From: Streptomyces sp. A3M-1-3
Lineage (GTDB): Bacteria; Actinomycetota; Actinomycetes; Streptomycetales; Streptomycetaceae
Length of the DNA: 64,000 nt
Direction: 5' to 3'
Assembly: GCF_024213665.1 (NCBI RefSeq)
Contig: NZ_JANAVP010000007.1
Coordinates: 186,001 to 250,000, forward strand
Of this stretch, positions 26,181-33,883 are shown piece by piece; the first letter of the stretch is position 1, and every line of letters starts with the position of its first letter. The position numbers and the translations under genes were made by a program. Under the pieces are notes generated by a model. It ran no database searches, was not told the DNA's origin, and saw nothing but the letters and a program-made list of their open reading frames with translations.

Positions 26181-26210
26181 ACAGTAGCTAAGTAGCTAAG
26201 TAGCTAACAA
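26181..26210 (-). promoter_or_regulatory. Candidate promoter of the arsR-DUF2071 operon
   Basis: On the minus strand TTGTTA (26210-26205), an 18-nt spacer and TACTGT (26186-26181). The spacer is filled by the triple 8-mer repeat, so a bound repressor would cover the promoter. The short leader has no ribosome-binding site. Confidence 0.45.
26183..26206. repeat. Three perfect tandem copies of AGTAGCTA, likely ArsR operator
   Basis: AGTAGCTA at 26183-26190, 26191-26198 and 26199-26206. The unit contains the self-complementary TAGCTA, so every copy is also a short palindrome. AT-rich DNA like this is rare in the window. It lies 17 bp before the arsR start. Confidence 0.65.
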
Positions 26211-26267
26211 CTGTGAGAGCACTCGGAGCTAGCCTGACCCCAAGACATCGGCCAGGAAGGGAAGTTC

Positions 26268-26798
26268 GTGAGCAGCGTCAGCAAGGGGATCCGCAAAGTC
26301 CAGGTGATGCTCAGGTGGGACCCGAGCCTGATCGGCGCACCGGCCCATGACCTCGACATCATCGCCGCGACGTACCTCGCGGACGCCCCACAGGGCCCTG
26401 CGGCCTACCTCGTGCACTTCGACAGCCGGTCGCCGGACGGCACGATCCTCCTGAACCGGGACAGCCGCACCGGTCAGGGCTTCGGGTTCGACGAAGTCAT
26501 GACCCTGGAGCTCGACCGGTTGTCCTCGGCCTACTCGCGCGTGGTGGTCGGCGTGGCCATCCAGCAGAAGGGCGAGCCGAAGGCCTTCGGCGACATAGCG
26601 AACACCGGGGTCCGGCTCGCGGAAGGACACACCACGCTGTTCGAGGACGACTTCGCCGACGTCCAGGGCTCCACGGCGGCAACCGTCGCCGAGTTCACGC
26701 GCGACAGCACGGGCACCTGGGGTCTCGTCGCCGACGTACGAGGCTTTGACGGCGATCCCGATTCCTTCGCCGCGACGATGGGCGGCAGCGACTCCTGA
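26268..26798 (+). CDS. TerD-family stress protein
   Basis: 176-residue TerD-domain protein: KVQVMLRWDPSLIGAPAHDL, LDIIAATYLADAPQGPAAYL, DEVMTLELDRLSSAYSRVVV. These beta-sandwich proteins bind calcium through conserved Asp residues and are linked to tellurite resistance, phage resistance and, in Streptomyces, differentiation. This one stands alone without other ter genes. The GTG start at 26268 follows GGAAGGGAAG. It converges on nrdJ across a strong terminator. Confidence 0.83.
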   Translation: MSSVSKGIRKVQVMLRWDPSLIGAPAHDLDIIAATYLADAPQGPAAYLVHFDSRSPDGTILLNRDSRTGQGFGFDEVMTLELDRLSSAYSRVVVGVAIQQKGEPKAFGDIANTGVRLAEGHTTLFEDDFADVQGSTAATVAEFTRDSTGTWGLVADVRGFDGDPDSFAATMGGSDS

Positions 26799-26820
26799 CA
26801 AGCCACGCCCGGCAACGGCA

Positions 26821-26854
26821 GAGGGGTGGTGAGCCGACCGGCTCACCACCCCTC
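26821..26854. terminator. Bidirectional terminator between terD-like gene and nrdJ
   Basis: Perfect 16-bp inverted repeat (GAGGGGTGGTGAGCCG at 26821-26836 with 26839-26854) around AC, between convergent stops at 26798 and 26906. Confidence 0.85.
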
Positions 26855-26905
26855 AGGACCTCTGTCCACTCAGGCGACGCTCAGCTGCATCTCAGCTTTC
26901 AGCTC

Positions 26906-29812
26906 TCAGCTGCAGCCGCTCGTCGAGCCGCAGCCCTCGCAGATGTAGCAGCTGCCCGCGCGCTGCATCTTCGTACCGCAGGAGAAGCACAGCGGCGCGT
27001 CGGCGCTGATGCCGAGCTGCATCTCGACAAGCTCCGCCGAGGTGTGCGCCTCCTTCGGGGCCTCGTCGACCACGACGGCCTCGGTCTTCGGCGCGGCGAC
27101 CGCCTTCAGGGGCTCGACCTGCCGCGGGGCGGACTGGGCCAGGCCCTCGACGTCGACCTCGTCGTCCGACGGCTCGTACGAACCGGTCTCCAGGTGACGC
27201 TGACGCTCATCGGCCGAGTGGATGCCGAGTGCCGAGCGGGTCTCGAAGGGCAGGAAGTCCAGCGCGAGGCGGCGGAAGATGTAGTCGACGATCGACTGCG
27301 CCATCCGCACGTCCGGGTCGTCCGTCATGCCGGCCGGCTCGAAGCGCATGTTGGTGAACTTCGAGACGTACGTCTCCAGTGGAACGCCGTACTGCAGACC
27401 GACCGAGACGGCGATCGAGAAGGCGTCCATCATGCCCGCAAGGGTGGAACCCTGCTTGGACATCTTCAGGAAGACCTCACCGAGACCGTCGTCCGGGTAG
27501 GAGTTGGCGGTCATGTACCCCTCGGCGCCGCCCACCGTGAAGGAGGTGGTGATGCCGGGGCGGCCCTTCGGGAGGCGCTTGCGCACCGGGCGGTACTCGA
27601 CGACCTTCTCGACTGCGGCCCGGATCGTCTCCTCGGCCTTCTCGGTGACCTCGGCCTTCTGCTGGACCTTCTTCTTGGCGGAGAGGGGCTGGCCGACCTT
27701 GCAGTTGTCGCGGTAGATGGCGAGCGCCTTGACGCCCATCTTCCACGCCTCGAAGTAGACCTCTTCGACGTCCTCGACGGTGGCGGTCTCCGGGAGGTTG
27801 ACCGTCTTGGAGAGCGCGCCCGAGATCCACGGCTGGATGGCCGCCATCATGCGGACGTGGCCCATCGCGGAGATGGAACGCTCGCCCATGGCGCAGTCGA
27901 AGACCTCGTAGTGCTCGGGCTTCAGGCCGGGGGCGTCGACCACATTGCCGTGCTCGGCGATGTGGGCGACGATCGCCTCGATCTGCTCCTCCTGGTAGCC
28001 CAGCCGGCGCAGAGCCTGCGGGACGGTGCCGTTGACGATCTGCATCGAGCCGCCGCCGACCAGCTTCTTGAACTTGACCAGGGCGAGGTCGGGCTCGAGG
28101 CCGGTGGTGTCGCAGGACATCGCGAGGCCGATGGTGCCGGTGGGCGCGATGACCGAGGCCTGGGCGTTGCGGAAGCCGTTCTTCGCACCGAGCCGGATGA
28201 CGTCCTGCCAGGCCTCCGTGGCGGCGGCCCAGACCGGGCTGTCCAGGTCGTCCATGTGGACGGCCCTGGCGTTGGCGTCGGCGTGCTGCTTCATGACGCG
28301 CTGGTGCGGCTCGGCGTTGCGGGCGTAGCCGTCGTACGGGCCGACGACCGCGGCGAGCTCGGCGGAGCGGCGGTACGACGTGCCGGTCATCAGCGAGGTG
28401 ATGGCGCCGGCGAGCGCCCGGCCGCCGGCGCTGTCGTACGCGTGGCCGGTCGCCATCAGCAGGGCGCCGAGGTTCGCGTAACCGATGCCCAGCTGACGGA
28501 AGGCGCGGGTGTTCTCGCCGATCTTCTGGGTCGGGAAGTCCGCGAAGCAGATGGAGATGTCCATCGCGGTGATGACCAGCTCGACGACCTTGGCGAAGCG
28601 CTCGGACTCGAAGGACTGCTTGCCCTTGCTGTCGTCCTTGAGGAACTTCATCAGGTTCAGCGAGGCCAGGTTGCACGAGGTGTTGTCCAGGTGCATGTAC
28701 TCGCTGCACGGGTTCGACGCGGTGATCCGGCCGGACTCGGGGCAGGTGTGCCAGTTGTTGATCGTGTCGTCGTACTGGATGCCGGGGTCGGCACAGGCCC
28801 AGGCGGCCTCGGCCATCTTGCGGAAGAGCGACTTGGCGTCGACCTCCTCGATGACCTCGCCGGTCATGCGGGCGCGCAGACCGAACTTTCCGCCGGTCTC
28901 CACGGCCTTCATGAACTCGTCGTTCACCCGGACGGAGTTGTTGGCGTTCTGGTACTGGACGGACGTGATGTCGTCGCCGCCCAGGTCCATGTCGAAGCCC
29001 GCGTCACGCAGGGCGCGGATCTTCTCCTCTTCCTTCACCTTGGTCTGGATGAAGTCTTCGATGTCGGGGTGGTCGACGTCGAGGACGACCATCTTGGCCG
29101 CGCGGCGGGTGGCGCCGCCCGACTTGATCGTTCCGGCGGAGGCGTCGGCACCGCGCATGAAGGAGACCGGGCCGGAGGCGTTGCCGCCGGAGGACAGCAG
29201 CTCCTTGGAGGAGCGGATACGGGAGAGGTTCAGGCCGGCGCCGGAGCCGCCCTTGAAGATCATGCCCTCTTCCTTGTACCAGTCGAGGATCGACTCCATG
29301 GAGTCGTCGACGGCCAGGATGAAGCAGGCCGAGACCTGCTGCGGCTGGGGCGTGCCGACGTTGAACCACACGGGCGAGTTGAAGCTGAAGATCTGGTGCA
29401 GAAGGGCGTACGCCAGCTCGTGCTCGAAGATCTCGGCGTCCGCAGGCGAGGCGAAGTACTGGTGCTCCTCACCGGCCTTGCGGTACGTCTTCACGATCCG
29501 GTCGATCAGCTGCTTGAGACCGGTCTCGCGCTGCGGGGTGCCCACGGCGCCCCGGAAGTACTTGCTGGTGACGATGTTGACCGCGTTCACCGACCAGAAG
29601 TCGGGGAACTCGACGCCACGCTGCTCGAAGTTGACCGAGCCGTCGCGCCAGTTGGTCATGACGACGTCGCGCCGCTCCCAGACCACCTCGTCGTACGGAT
29701 GCACGCCGGGGGTGGTGTGGATGCGCTCGATGCGCAGCCCCTGTCGGGCCGCGGCAGCCTTGGATCCCTTGGCGCGGGATCCTCGTGCCGGACCGCTCGT
29801 CGTCTCTGTCAT
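26906..29812 (-). CDS. nrdJ: Class II (adenosylcobalamin-dependent) ribonucleotide reductase
   Basis: 968-residue NrdJ, which makes deoxynucleotides using a B12-derived radical and so works with or without oxygen. Key segments: the redox Cys in VSACFILAVDDSM, the GGSGAGLNLSRIR loop, the active-site Asn-x-Cys-x-Glu in SNPCSEYMHL (thiyl-radical Cys) with its partner TSCNLASLN, and PTGTIGLAMSCDTTG. The C-terminus is Cys-rich (CFSCGTKMQ, CYICEGCG), serving as redox relay or zinc site. The ATG at 29812 has GGAGG upstream; an open extension to 29869 is unlikely. It follows nrdR on the same strand by 143 bp, as in S. coelicolor, and should be repressed through the NrdR boxes. Confidence 0.95.
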   Translation of the reverse strand: MTETTSGPARGSRAKGSKAAAARQGLRIERIHTTPGVHPYDEVVWERRDVVMTNWRDGSVNFEQRGVEFPDFWSVNAVNIVTSKYFRGAVGTPQRETGLKQLIDRIVKTYRKAGEEHQYFASPADAEIFEHELAYALLHQIFSFNSPVWFNVGTPQPQQVSACFILAVDDSMESILDWYKEEGMIFKGGSGAGLNLSRIRSSKELLSSGGNASGPVSFMRGADASAGTIKSGGATRRAAKMVVLDVDHPDIEDFIQTKVKEEEKIRALRDAGFDMDLGGDDITSVQYQNANNSVRVNDEFMKAVETGGKFGLRARMTGEVIEEVDAKSLFRKMAEAAWACADPGIQYDDTINNWHTCPESGRITASNPCSEYMHLDNTSCNLASLNLMKFLKDDSKGKQSFESERFAKVVELVITAMDISICFADFPTQKIGENTRAFRQLGIGYANLGALLMATGHAYDSAGGRALAGAITSLMTGTSYRRSAELAAVVGPYDGYARNAEPHQRVMKQHADANARAVHMDDLDSPVWAAATEAWQDVIRLGAKNGFRNAQASVIAPTGTIGLAMSCDTTGLEPDLALVKFKKLVGGGSMQIVNGTVPQALRRLGYQEEQIEAIVAHIAEHGNVVDAPGLKPEHYEVFDCAMGERSISAMGHVRMMAAIQPWISGALSKTVNLPETATVEDVEEVYFEAWKMGVKALAIYRDNCKVGQPLSAKKKVQQKAEVTEKAEETIRAAVEKVVEYRPVRKRLPKGRPGITTSFTVGGAEGYMTANSYPDDGLGEVFLKMSKQGSTLAGMMDAFSIAVSVGLQYGVPLETYVSKFTNMRFEPAGMTDDPDVRMAQSIVDYIFRRLALDFLPFETRSALGIHSADERQRHLETGSYEPSDDEVDVEGLAQSAPRQVEPLKAVAAPKTEAVVVDEAPKEAHTSAELVEMQLGISADAPLCFSCGTKMQRAGSCYICEGCGSTSGCS

Positions 29813-29955
29813 GCCGCCTCCCATATACGGACGAAAACGCCCTGAAGTGCCCACATCTTCCCGTGGCACGGTGTCTGTCTCTGGCGCCCGAGGCGCGTGG
29901 AGCGCCGCGGGCAGGTCTGGTGTGCCGTCGCCCGGCCGAGCAGTCGGTCTGTCGG

Positions 29956-30468
29956 TCAGTCGGCGGCGGTGGCGGGCACGGGGACCTCGCGGGTCACGCC
30001 GGGCTCGCAGTCGTCGAGCGGAGGCCGCTGCTCACGCAGCTCCGTGATGGCGGCCTCGAAGTCTTCGAGCGAGTCGAACGCTCGGTACACGGACGCGAAG
30101 CGCAGGTACGCGACGAGGTCGAGTTCCTGCAACGGGCCGAGTATGGCCAGCCCCACGTCGTGGGTGGTCAGTTCGGCACTCCCGGTGGCGCGCACCGCCT
30201 CCTCGACCCGCTGGCCGAGCTTGGCGAGGGCGTCCTCGGTCACCGGCCGCCCCTGGCACGCCTTGCGCACGCCGGAGATGACCTTGGTACGGCTGAAGGG
30301 TTCCGTCACGCCGCTGCGCTTGATCACCATGAGTGACGCGGTCTCGACCGTGGTGAAACGGCGGGAGCAGTCTGGGCACTGGCGGCGGCGACGGATCGAC
30401 GTGCCGTCGTCGGTGGTGCGGCTGTCGACGACGCGGCTGTCCGGGTGCCTGCAGAAGGGGCAGTGCAT
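29956..30468 (-). CDS. nrdR: Transcriptional repressor NrdR
   Basis: 170-residue regulator of ribonucleotide reductase genes. The zinc ribbon uses Cys3, Cys6, Cys31 and Cys34 ([15 protein letters not shown]), followed by an ATP-cone domain ([20 protein letters not shown]) that senses ATP/dATP. The ATG at 30468 is used because it gives the invariant MHCPFC start and has a G-rich site upstream. First gene of the nrdR-nrdJ operon and divergent from lexA. Confidence 0.94.
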   Translation of the reverse strand: MHCPFCRHPDSRVVDSRTTDDGTSIRRRRQCPDCSRRFTTVETASLMVIKRSGVTEPFSRTKVISGVRKACQGRPVTEDALAKLGQRVEEAVRATGSAELTTHDVGLAILGPLQELDLVAYLRFASVYRAFDSLEDFEAAITELREQRPPLDDCEPGVTREVPVPATAAD

Positions 30469-30580
30469 GGATCCCCACCCCTTCCTTCTCGGCACGACTG
30501 AATAGCCTCAACAGGCCGGTCAGGGCCCCTCGAAGCAGCCACCAGCATAGGCGATATCCAGGGCCTCGGCGGACCGTAGA

Positions 30581-30626
30581 CACAACTTCTGGGTGGCTGA
30601 AATCATCCAACCACTACATGTGGTGT
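30581..30626. promoter_or_regulatory. Pair of NrdR boxes upstream of nrdR-nrdJ
   Basis: Two related 16-mers, CACAACTTCTGGGTGG (30581-30596) and CCACTACATGTGGTGT (30611-30626), separated by 14 nt, so their centres are 30 bp apart. NrdR is known to bind two 16-bp boxes spaced by an integral number of turns, and NrdR-box half sites read ACAC/GTGT. The 30611 box is close to palindromic; the 30581 box is weaker. They lie 110-160 bp before the nrdR start. Confidence 0.65.
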
Positions 30627-30855
30627 CCGGCCGCAATCTCGCCCCCGAGCGTGTCGCGCGGATCCGGCCAGGCACGAGGGTACGGGAAGGGGTCCGGTCC
30701 CCAGGTTGGGGGTCCTCGGATGCCACACTGGACACACCCCCGCGGCGGGACCGCCGACGGCGGGCGGTACCGTAATGGACCGAATTGGCGTTCGGTTTCC
30801 CGCTCGGCTATACACCCGGACTTGTGATCACGTCCGGTGATCTGCAATTTTTCAC

Positions 30856-30871
30856 TCGAACGTGTGTTTGG
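30856..30871. promoter_or_regulatory. SOS box (LexA operator) upstream of lexA
   Basis: TCGAACGTGTGTTTGG matches the actinobacterial/Gram-positive SOS box CGAAC-N4-GTTYG. It lies 65 bp before the lexA start and overlaps the -35 of the candidate promoter, consistent with autorepression. Confidence 0.8.
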
Positions 30872-30897
30872 CGCAACCTTTCGAAAGCAACTACCGT
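30868..30897 (+). promoter_or_regulatory. Candidate lexA promoter
   Basis: TTGGCG (30868-30873), 18-nt spacer, TACCGT (30892-30897), about 40 bp before the GTG start and partly covered by the SOS box. The remainder of the 468-bp nrdR-lexA interval shows no gene. Confidence 0.5.
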
Positions 30898-30936
30898 TGT
30901 CCGACTAGGGAGAACATCTCGAGAGGGGCCTACGAC

Positions 30937-31722
30937 GTGACCACGACCGCAGACAGTGCCACCATCACTGCCCAGGACCGCTCCCAGAGCCGACTCGAGC
31001 CGGTGCATGCAATGAATGACGCAGCCATGAACCCGGAGGGGCCCAAGCCGGCGCGCTCGCTGCCCGGGCGGCCCCCAGGAATTCGGGCGGACAGCTCCGG
31101 CCTCACCGACCGGCAGCGGCGGGTGATCGAGGTCATCCGGGACTCGGTGCAGCGGCGCGGATACCCGCCGTCCATGCGTGAGATCGGCCAGGCGGTGGGG
31201 CTGTCCAGCACGTCTTCCGTCGCCCATCAGCTGATGGCGCTGGAGCGCAAGGGATTCCTGCGCCGCGACCCGCACCGGCCCCGTGCCTACGAGGTGCGCG
31301 GCTCCGACCAGGCGAGCCCTCAGCCGACGGACACGGCGGGCAAGCCGGCCGCCTCCTATGTCCCGCTCGTCGGCCGGATCGCGGCCGGTGGCCCGATCCT
31401 CGCCGAGGAGTCGGTCGAGGACGTCTTCCCCCTCCCCCGCCAGCTGGTCGGTGACGGCGAGCTCTTCGTCCTCAAGGTCGTCGGTGACTCGATGATCGAG
31501 GCAGCCATCTGCGACGGGGACTGGGTGACGGTGCGGCGCCAGCCCGTCGCGGAGAACGGCGACATCGTGGCCGCGATGCTGGACGGCGAGGCCACGGTCA
31601 AGCGGTTCAAGCGCGAGGACGGCCATGTGTGGCTGCTCCCTCACAACGCCGCCTACCAGCCGATCCCCGGTGACGAGGCCACCATCCTCGGCAAGGTCGT
31701 GGCGGTGCTGCGGCGGGTGTGA
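30937..31722 (+). CDS. lexA: SOS repressor LexA
   Basis: 261-residue repressor of the DNA-damage response. After about 55 unstructured residues comes the winged helix ([39 protein letters not shown]). Then come the Ala-Gly self-cleavage site ([13 protein letters not shown]) and the Ser-Lys protease dyad ([26 protein letters not shown]). RecA-stimulated autocleavage inactivates it. The GTG at 30937 is used because GAGAGGGG precedes it; the frame opens 25 codons upstream across the promoter. An SOS box lies upstream. Confidence 0.95.
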   Translation: MTTTADSATITAQDRSQSRLEPVHAMNDAAMNPEGPKPARSLPGRPPGIRADSSGLTDRQRRVIEVIRDSVQRRGYPPSMREIGQAVGLSSTSSVAHQLMALERKGFLRRDPHRPRAYEVRGSDQASPQPTDTAGKPAASYVPLVGRIAAGGPILAEESVEDVFPLPRQLVGDGELFVLKVVGDSMIEAAICDGDWVTVRRQPVAENGDIVAAMLDGEATVKRFKREDGHVWLLPHNAAYQPIPGDEATILGKVVAVLRRV

Positions 31723-31742
31723 CCACCCCGCCGGCAAGGACC

Positions 31743-31777
31743 GGGCCCCGGGACCCACTGCGCCGGTCCCGGGGCCC
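31743..31777. terminator. Terminator between convergent lexA and dinG-like genes
   Basis: Perfect 13-bp stem GGGCCCCGGGACC/GGTCCCGGGGCCC (31743-31755 with 31765-31777), 9-nt loop, followed by TGCTCTT. Confidence 0.8.
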
Positions 31778-31851
31778 TGCTCTTACGCCCAAACCTCTTG
31801 CGGCTGAACCGGCTCCGCTCTCGCGGAGGTGGTTGCTCGCCGGGGGGTGTC

Positions 31852-33843
31852 TCAATTGTTTGGTGCGGTCACTGCGCCCTCGGTCGCCTTGGCGGCAGTA
31901 TTGATGGCGGCCAGCGAGCGGCGCGCCTGATTACGGTCCGTCGTGAACCAGAAGTCGGGCAGTGAAGCCCGCAGGTAGCTGCCGTAGCGGGCCGTGGCCA
32001 GCCGCGGATCGAGCACGGCGACAACGCCCCGGTCGCCCGACGCCCGTACGAGACGGCCAGCGCCCTGAGCCATCAGCAGGGCGGCATGCGTGGCCGCGAC
32101 GGCCATGAATCCGTTGCCCCCGCCCTCCTCGACCGCCTTCTGGCGGGCGCTCATCAGCGGGTCGTCGGGCCGGGGGAAGGGGATCCGGTCCATGATCACC
32201 AGCTGGCAGCTGGGTCCCGGCACGTCCACGCCCTGCCAAAGGGAGAGCGTGCCGAACAGGCACGTCTTCGGTTCGGCGGCGAATGTCTTGATCAATTCGC
32301 CCAGCGTCTCCTCGCCCTGCAACAGGATCGGCATGTCGATCCGTCCGCGCAGCTCCTCCGCGGCGGCCTGGGCCGCCCGCATGGAGGAGAAGAGTCCAAG
32401 GGTGCGGCCACCGGCGGCTTCGACCAGTTCGGTGAGCTCGTCGAGCATGTCGCCGCGCGAGCCCTCGCGGCCCGGCGCGGCCAGGTGCTTGGCGACGTAC
32501 AGGATGCCCTGCTTCGGGTAGTCGAACGGCGAGCCGACGTCGAGTCCCTTCCAGACCGGGGTGTCCTCTCCCGCCATGCCCTCGGGCGCGAGCCCGAGCG
32601 AGGCGCCGACTCCGTTGAAGTCGCCGCCGAGTTTGAGGGTGGCCGAGGTGAGGACGACGGACCGCTCAGCGAAGAGCTTCTCCCTGAGCAGGCCGGACAC
32701 GGAGAGCGGGGCGACTCGCATGCACGCGCCGAACCGGTCGTGGCGCTCGTACCAGACGACGTCGTACTCCGAGCCGTTGGTGATCCGCTCGGCAACGTCG
32801 TGGATGCTCTCGACGGAGGCGAGGGCCTGCTTACGGACCGCGTCCTCGTCCTGGACCGACTTGTCGCGCGTAGTGCCCAGGGCAGAGATGACCGTACGCG
32901 AGGCGTCGCGCAGCGACATCAGCGCGTACCCGAGATCCTCGGGGACCTCTTCGAGGCGGCCGGGCAGCGCGAGCTCCATGAGGCGCTCGAACGTCTCGGC
33001 GGCCGTCTGGAGCGCGTCGGCCGCCTTCTCGTTGACGAGCTTGGCAGCCCGACGCACGGCCCGGTTGACCTGCCCGGGGGTGAGTTCGCCGGTGGCGACG
33101 CCGGTGACCCGGGAGACCAGTTCATGGGCCTCGTCAACGATCAGCACCTCATGCTGCGGGAGCACCGGGGCGCCCTCGATCGCGTCGATGGCCAGCAAGG
33201 CGTGATTGGTGACTACGACGTCGGCGAGCTTGGCACGCTCGCGGGCCGCCTCGGCAAAGCACTCCGCTCCGTACGCGCACTTGGTCGCACCCAGGCACTC
33301 GCGCGAGGAGACGGAGACCTGGGCCCAGGCGCGGTCCGAGACGCCGGGCGTCAGGTCGTCGCGGTCGCCCGTCTCGGTCTCGTCCGCCCAGTCGCGCATC
33401 CGCAGCAGGTCCTGGCCCAGCCTGCTGGTGGGCGCGGCGGCCTCGAACTGGTCGAAGAGTCCGTCCTCCTCTTCCTGCGGCACGCCCTCGCGGAGGCGGT
33501 GCAGGCACAGGTAGTTGGAACGGCCCTTGAGCATGGCGAATTCGGGACGGCGGCGCAGCTGCGGGTGCAGCGCCTCCACCGTCCGTGGAAGATCGCGCTC
33601 GACCAGCTGCCGCTGGAGCGCGAGCGTGGCCGTCGCGACGACGACCCTCTCTCCGTGGGCGAGGGCAGGCACCAGATAGCCCAGGGACTTTCCGGTGCCG
33701 GTGCCGGCCTGGACGAGCAGATGAGAGTTGTCGTCGATGGCTTCGGCGACGGCTTGGGCCATGGAGACCTGGCCGGGGCGCTCCGTACCGCCGACGGCGG
33801 TGACGGCGGCGTGCAGCAGGTCGGGGAGGGAGGGCTTCGTCAT
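31852..33843 (-). CDS. DinG/XPD-like ATP-dependent DNA helicase
   Basis: 663-residue superfamily 2 helicase. Walker A QAGTGTGKSLGYL, DEAH box (LIVDEAHELVSR), motif IV-VI region (LFSSMRAAQAAAEELRG, GTLSLWQGVDVPGPSCQLVI, MAQGAGRLVRASGDRG). Four Cys (NYLCLHR; ECLGATKCAYGAECF) sit where XPD/DinG helicases bind a 4Fe-4S cluster. Likely unwinds forked DNA or R-loops during repair. Its position beside lexA fits, but no SOS box was found at its own start. ATG at 33843. Confidence 0.88.
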   Translation of the reverse strand: MTKPSLPDLLHAAVTAVGGTERPGQVSMAQAVAEAIDDNSHLLVQAGTGTGKSLGYLVPALAHGERVVVATATLALQRQLVERDLPRTVEALHPQLRRRPEFAMLKGRSNYLCLHRLREGVPQEEEDGLFDQFEAAAPTSRLGQDLLRMRDWADETETGDRDDLTPGVSDRAWAQVSVSSRECLGATKCAYGAECFAEAARERAKLADVVVTNHALLAIDAIEGAPVLPQHEVLIVDEAHELVSRVTGVATGELTPGQVNRAVRRAAKLVNEKAADALQTAAETFERLMELALPGRLEEVPEDLGYALMSLRDASRTVISALGTTRDKSVQDEDAVRKQALASVESIHDVAERITNGSEYDVVWYERHDRFGACMRVAPLSVSGLLREKLFAERSVVLTSATLKLGGDFNGVGASLGLAPEGMAGEDTPVWKGLDVGSPFDYPKQGILYVAKHLAAPGREGSRGDMLDELTELVEAAGGRTLGLFSSMRAAQAAAEELRGRIDMPILLQGEETLGELIKTFAAEPKTCLFGTLSLWQGVDVPGPSCQLVIMDRIPFPRPDDPLMSARQKAVEEGGGNGFMAVAATHAALLMAQGAGRLVRASGDRGVVAVLDPRLATARYGSYLRASLPDFWFTTDRNQARRSLAAINTAAKATEGAVTAPNN

Positions 33844-33883
33844 AGCGAGTCCACCCTACGGGGCGGCACTGACAACAGAGCCA

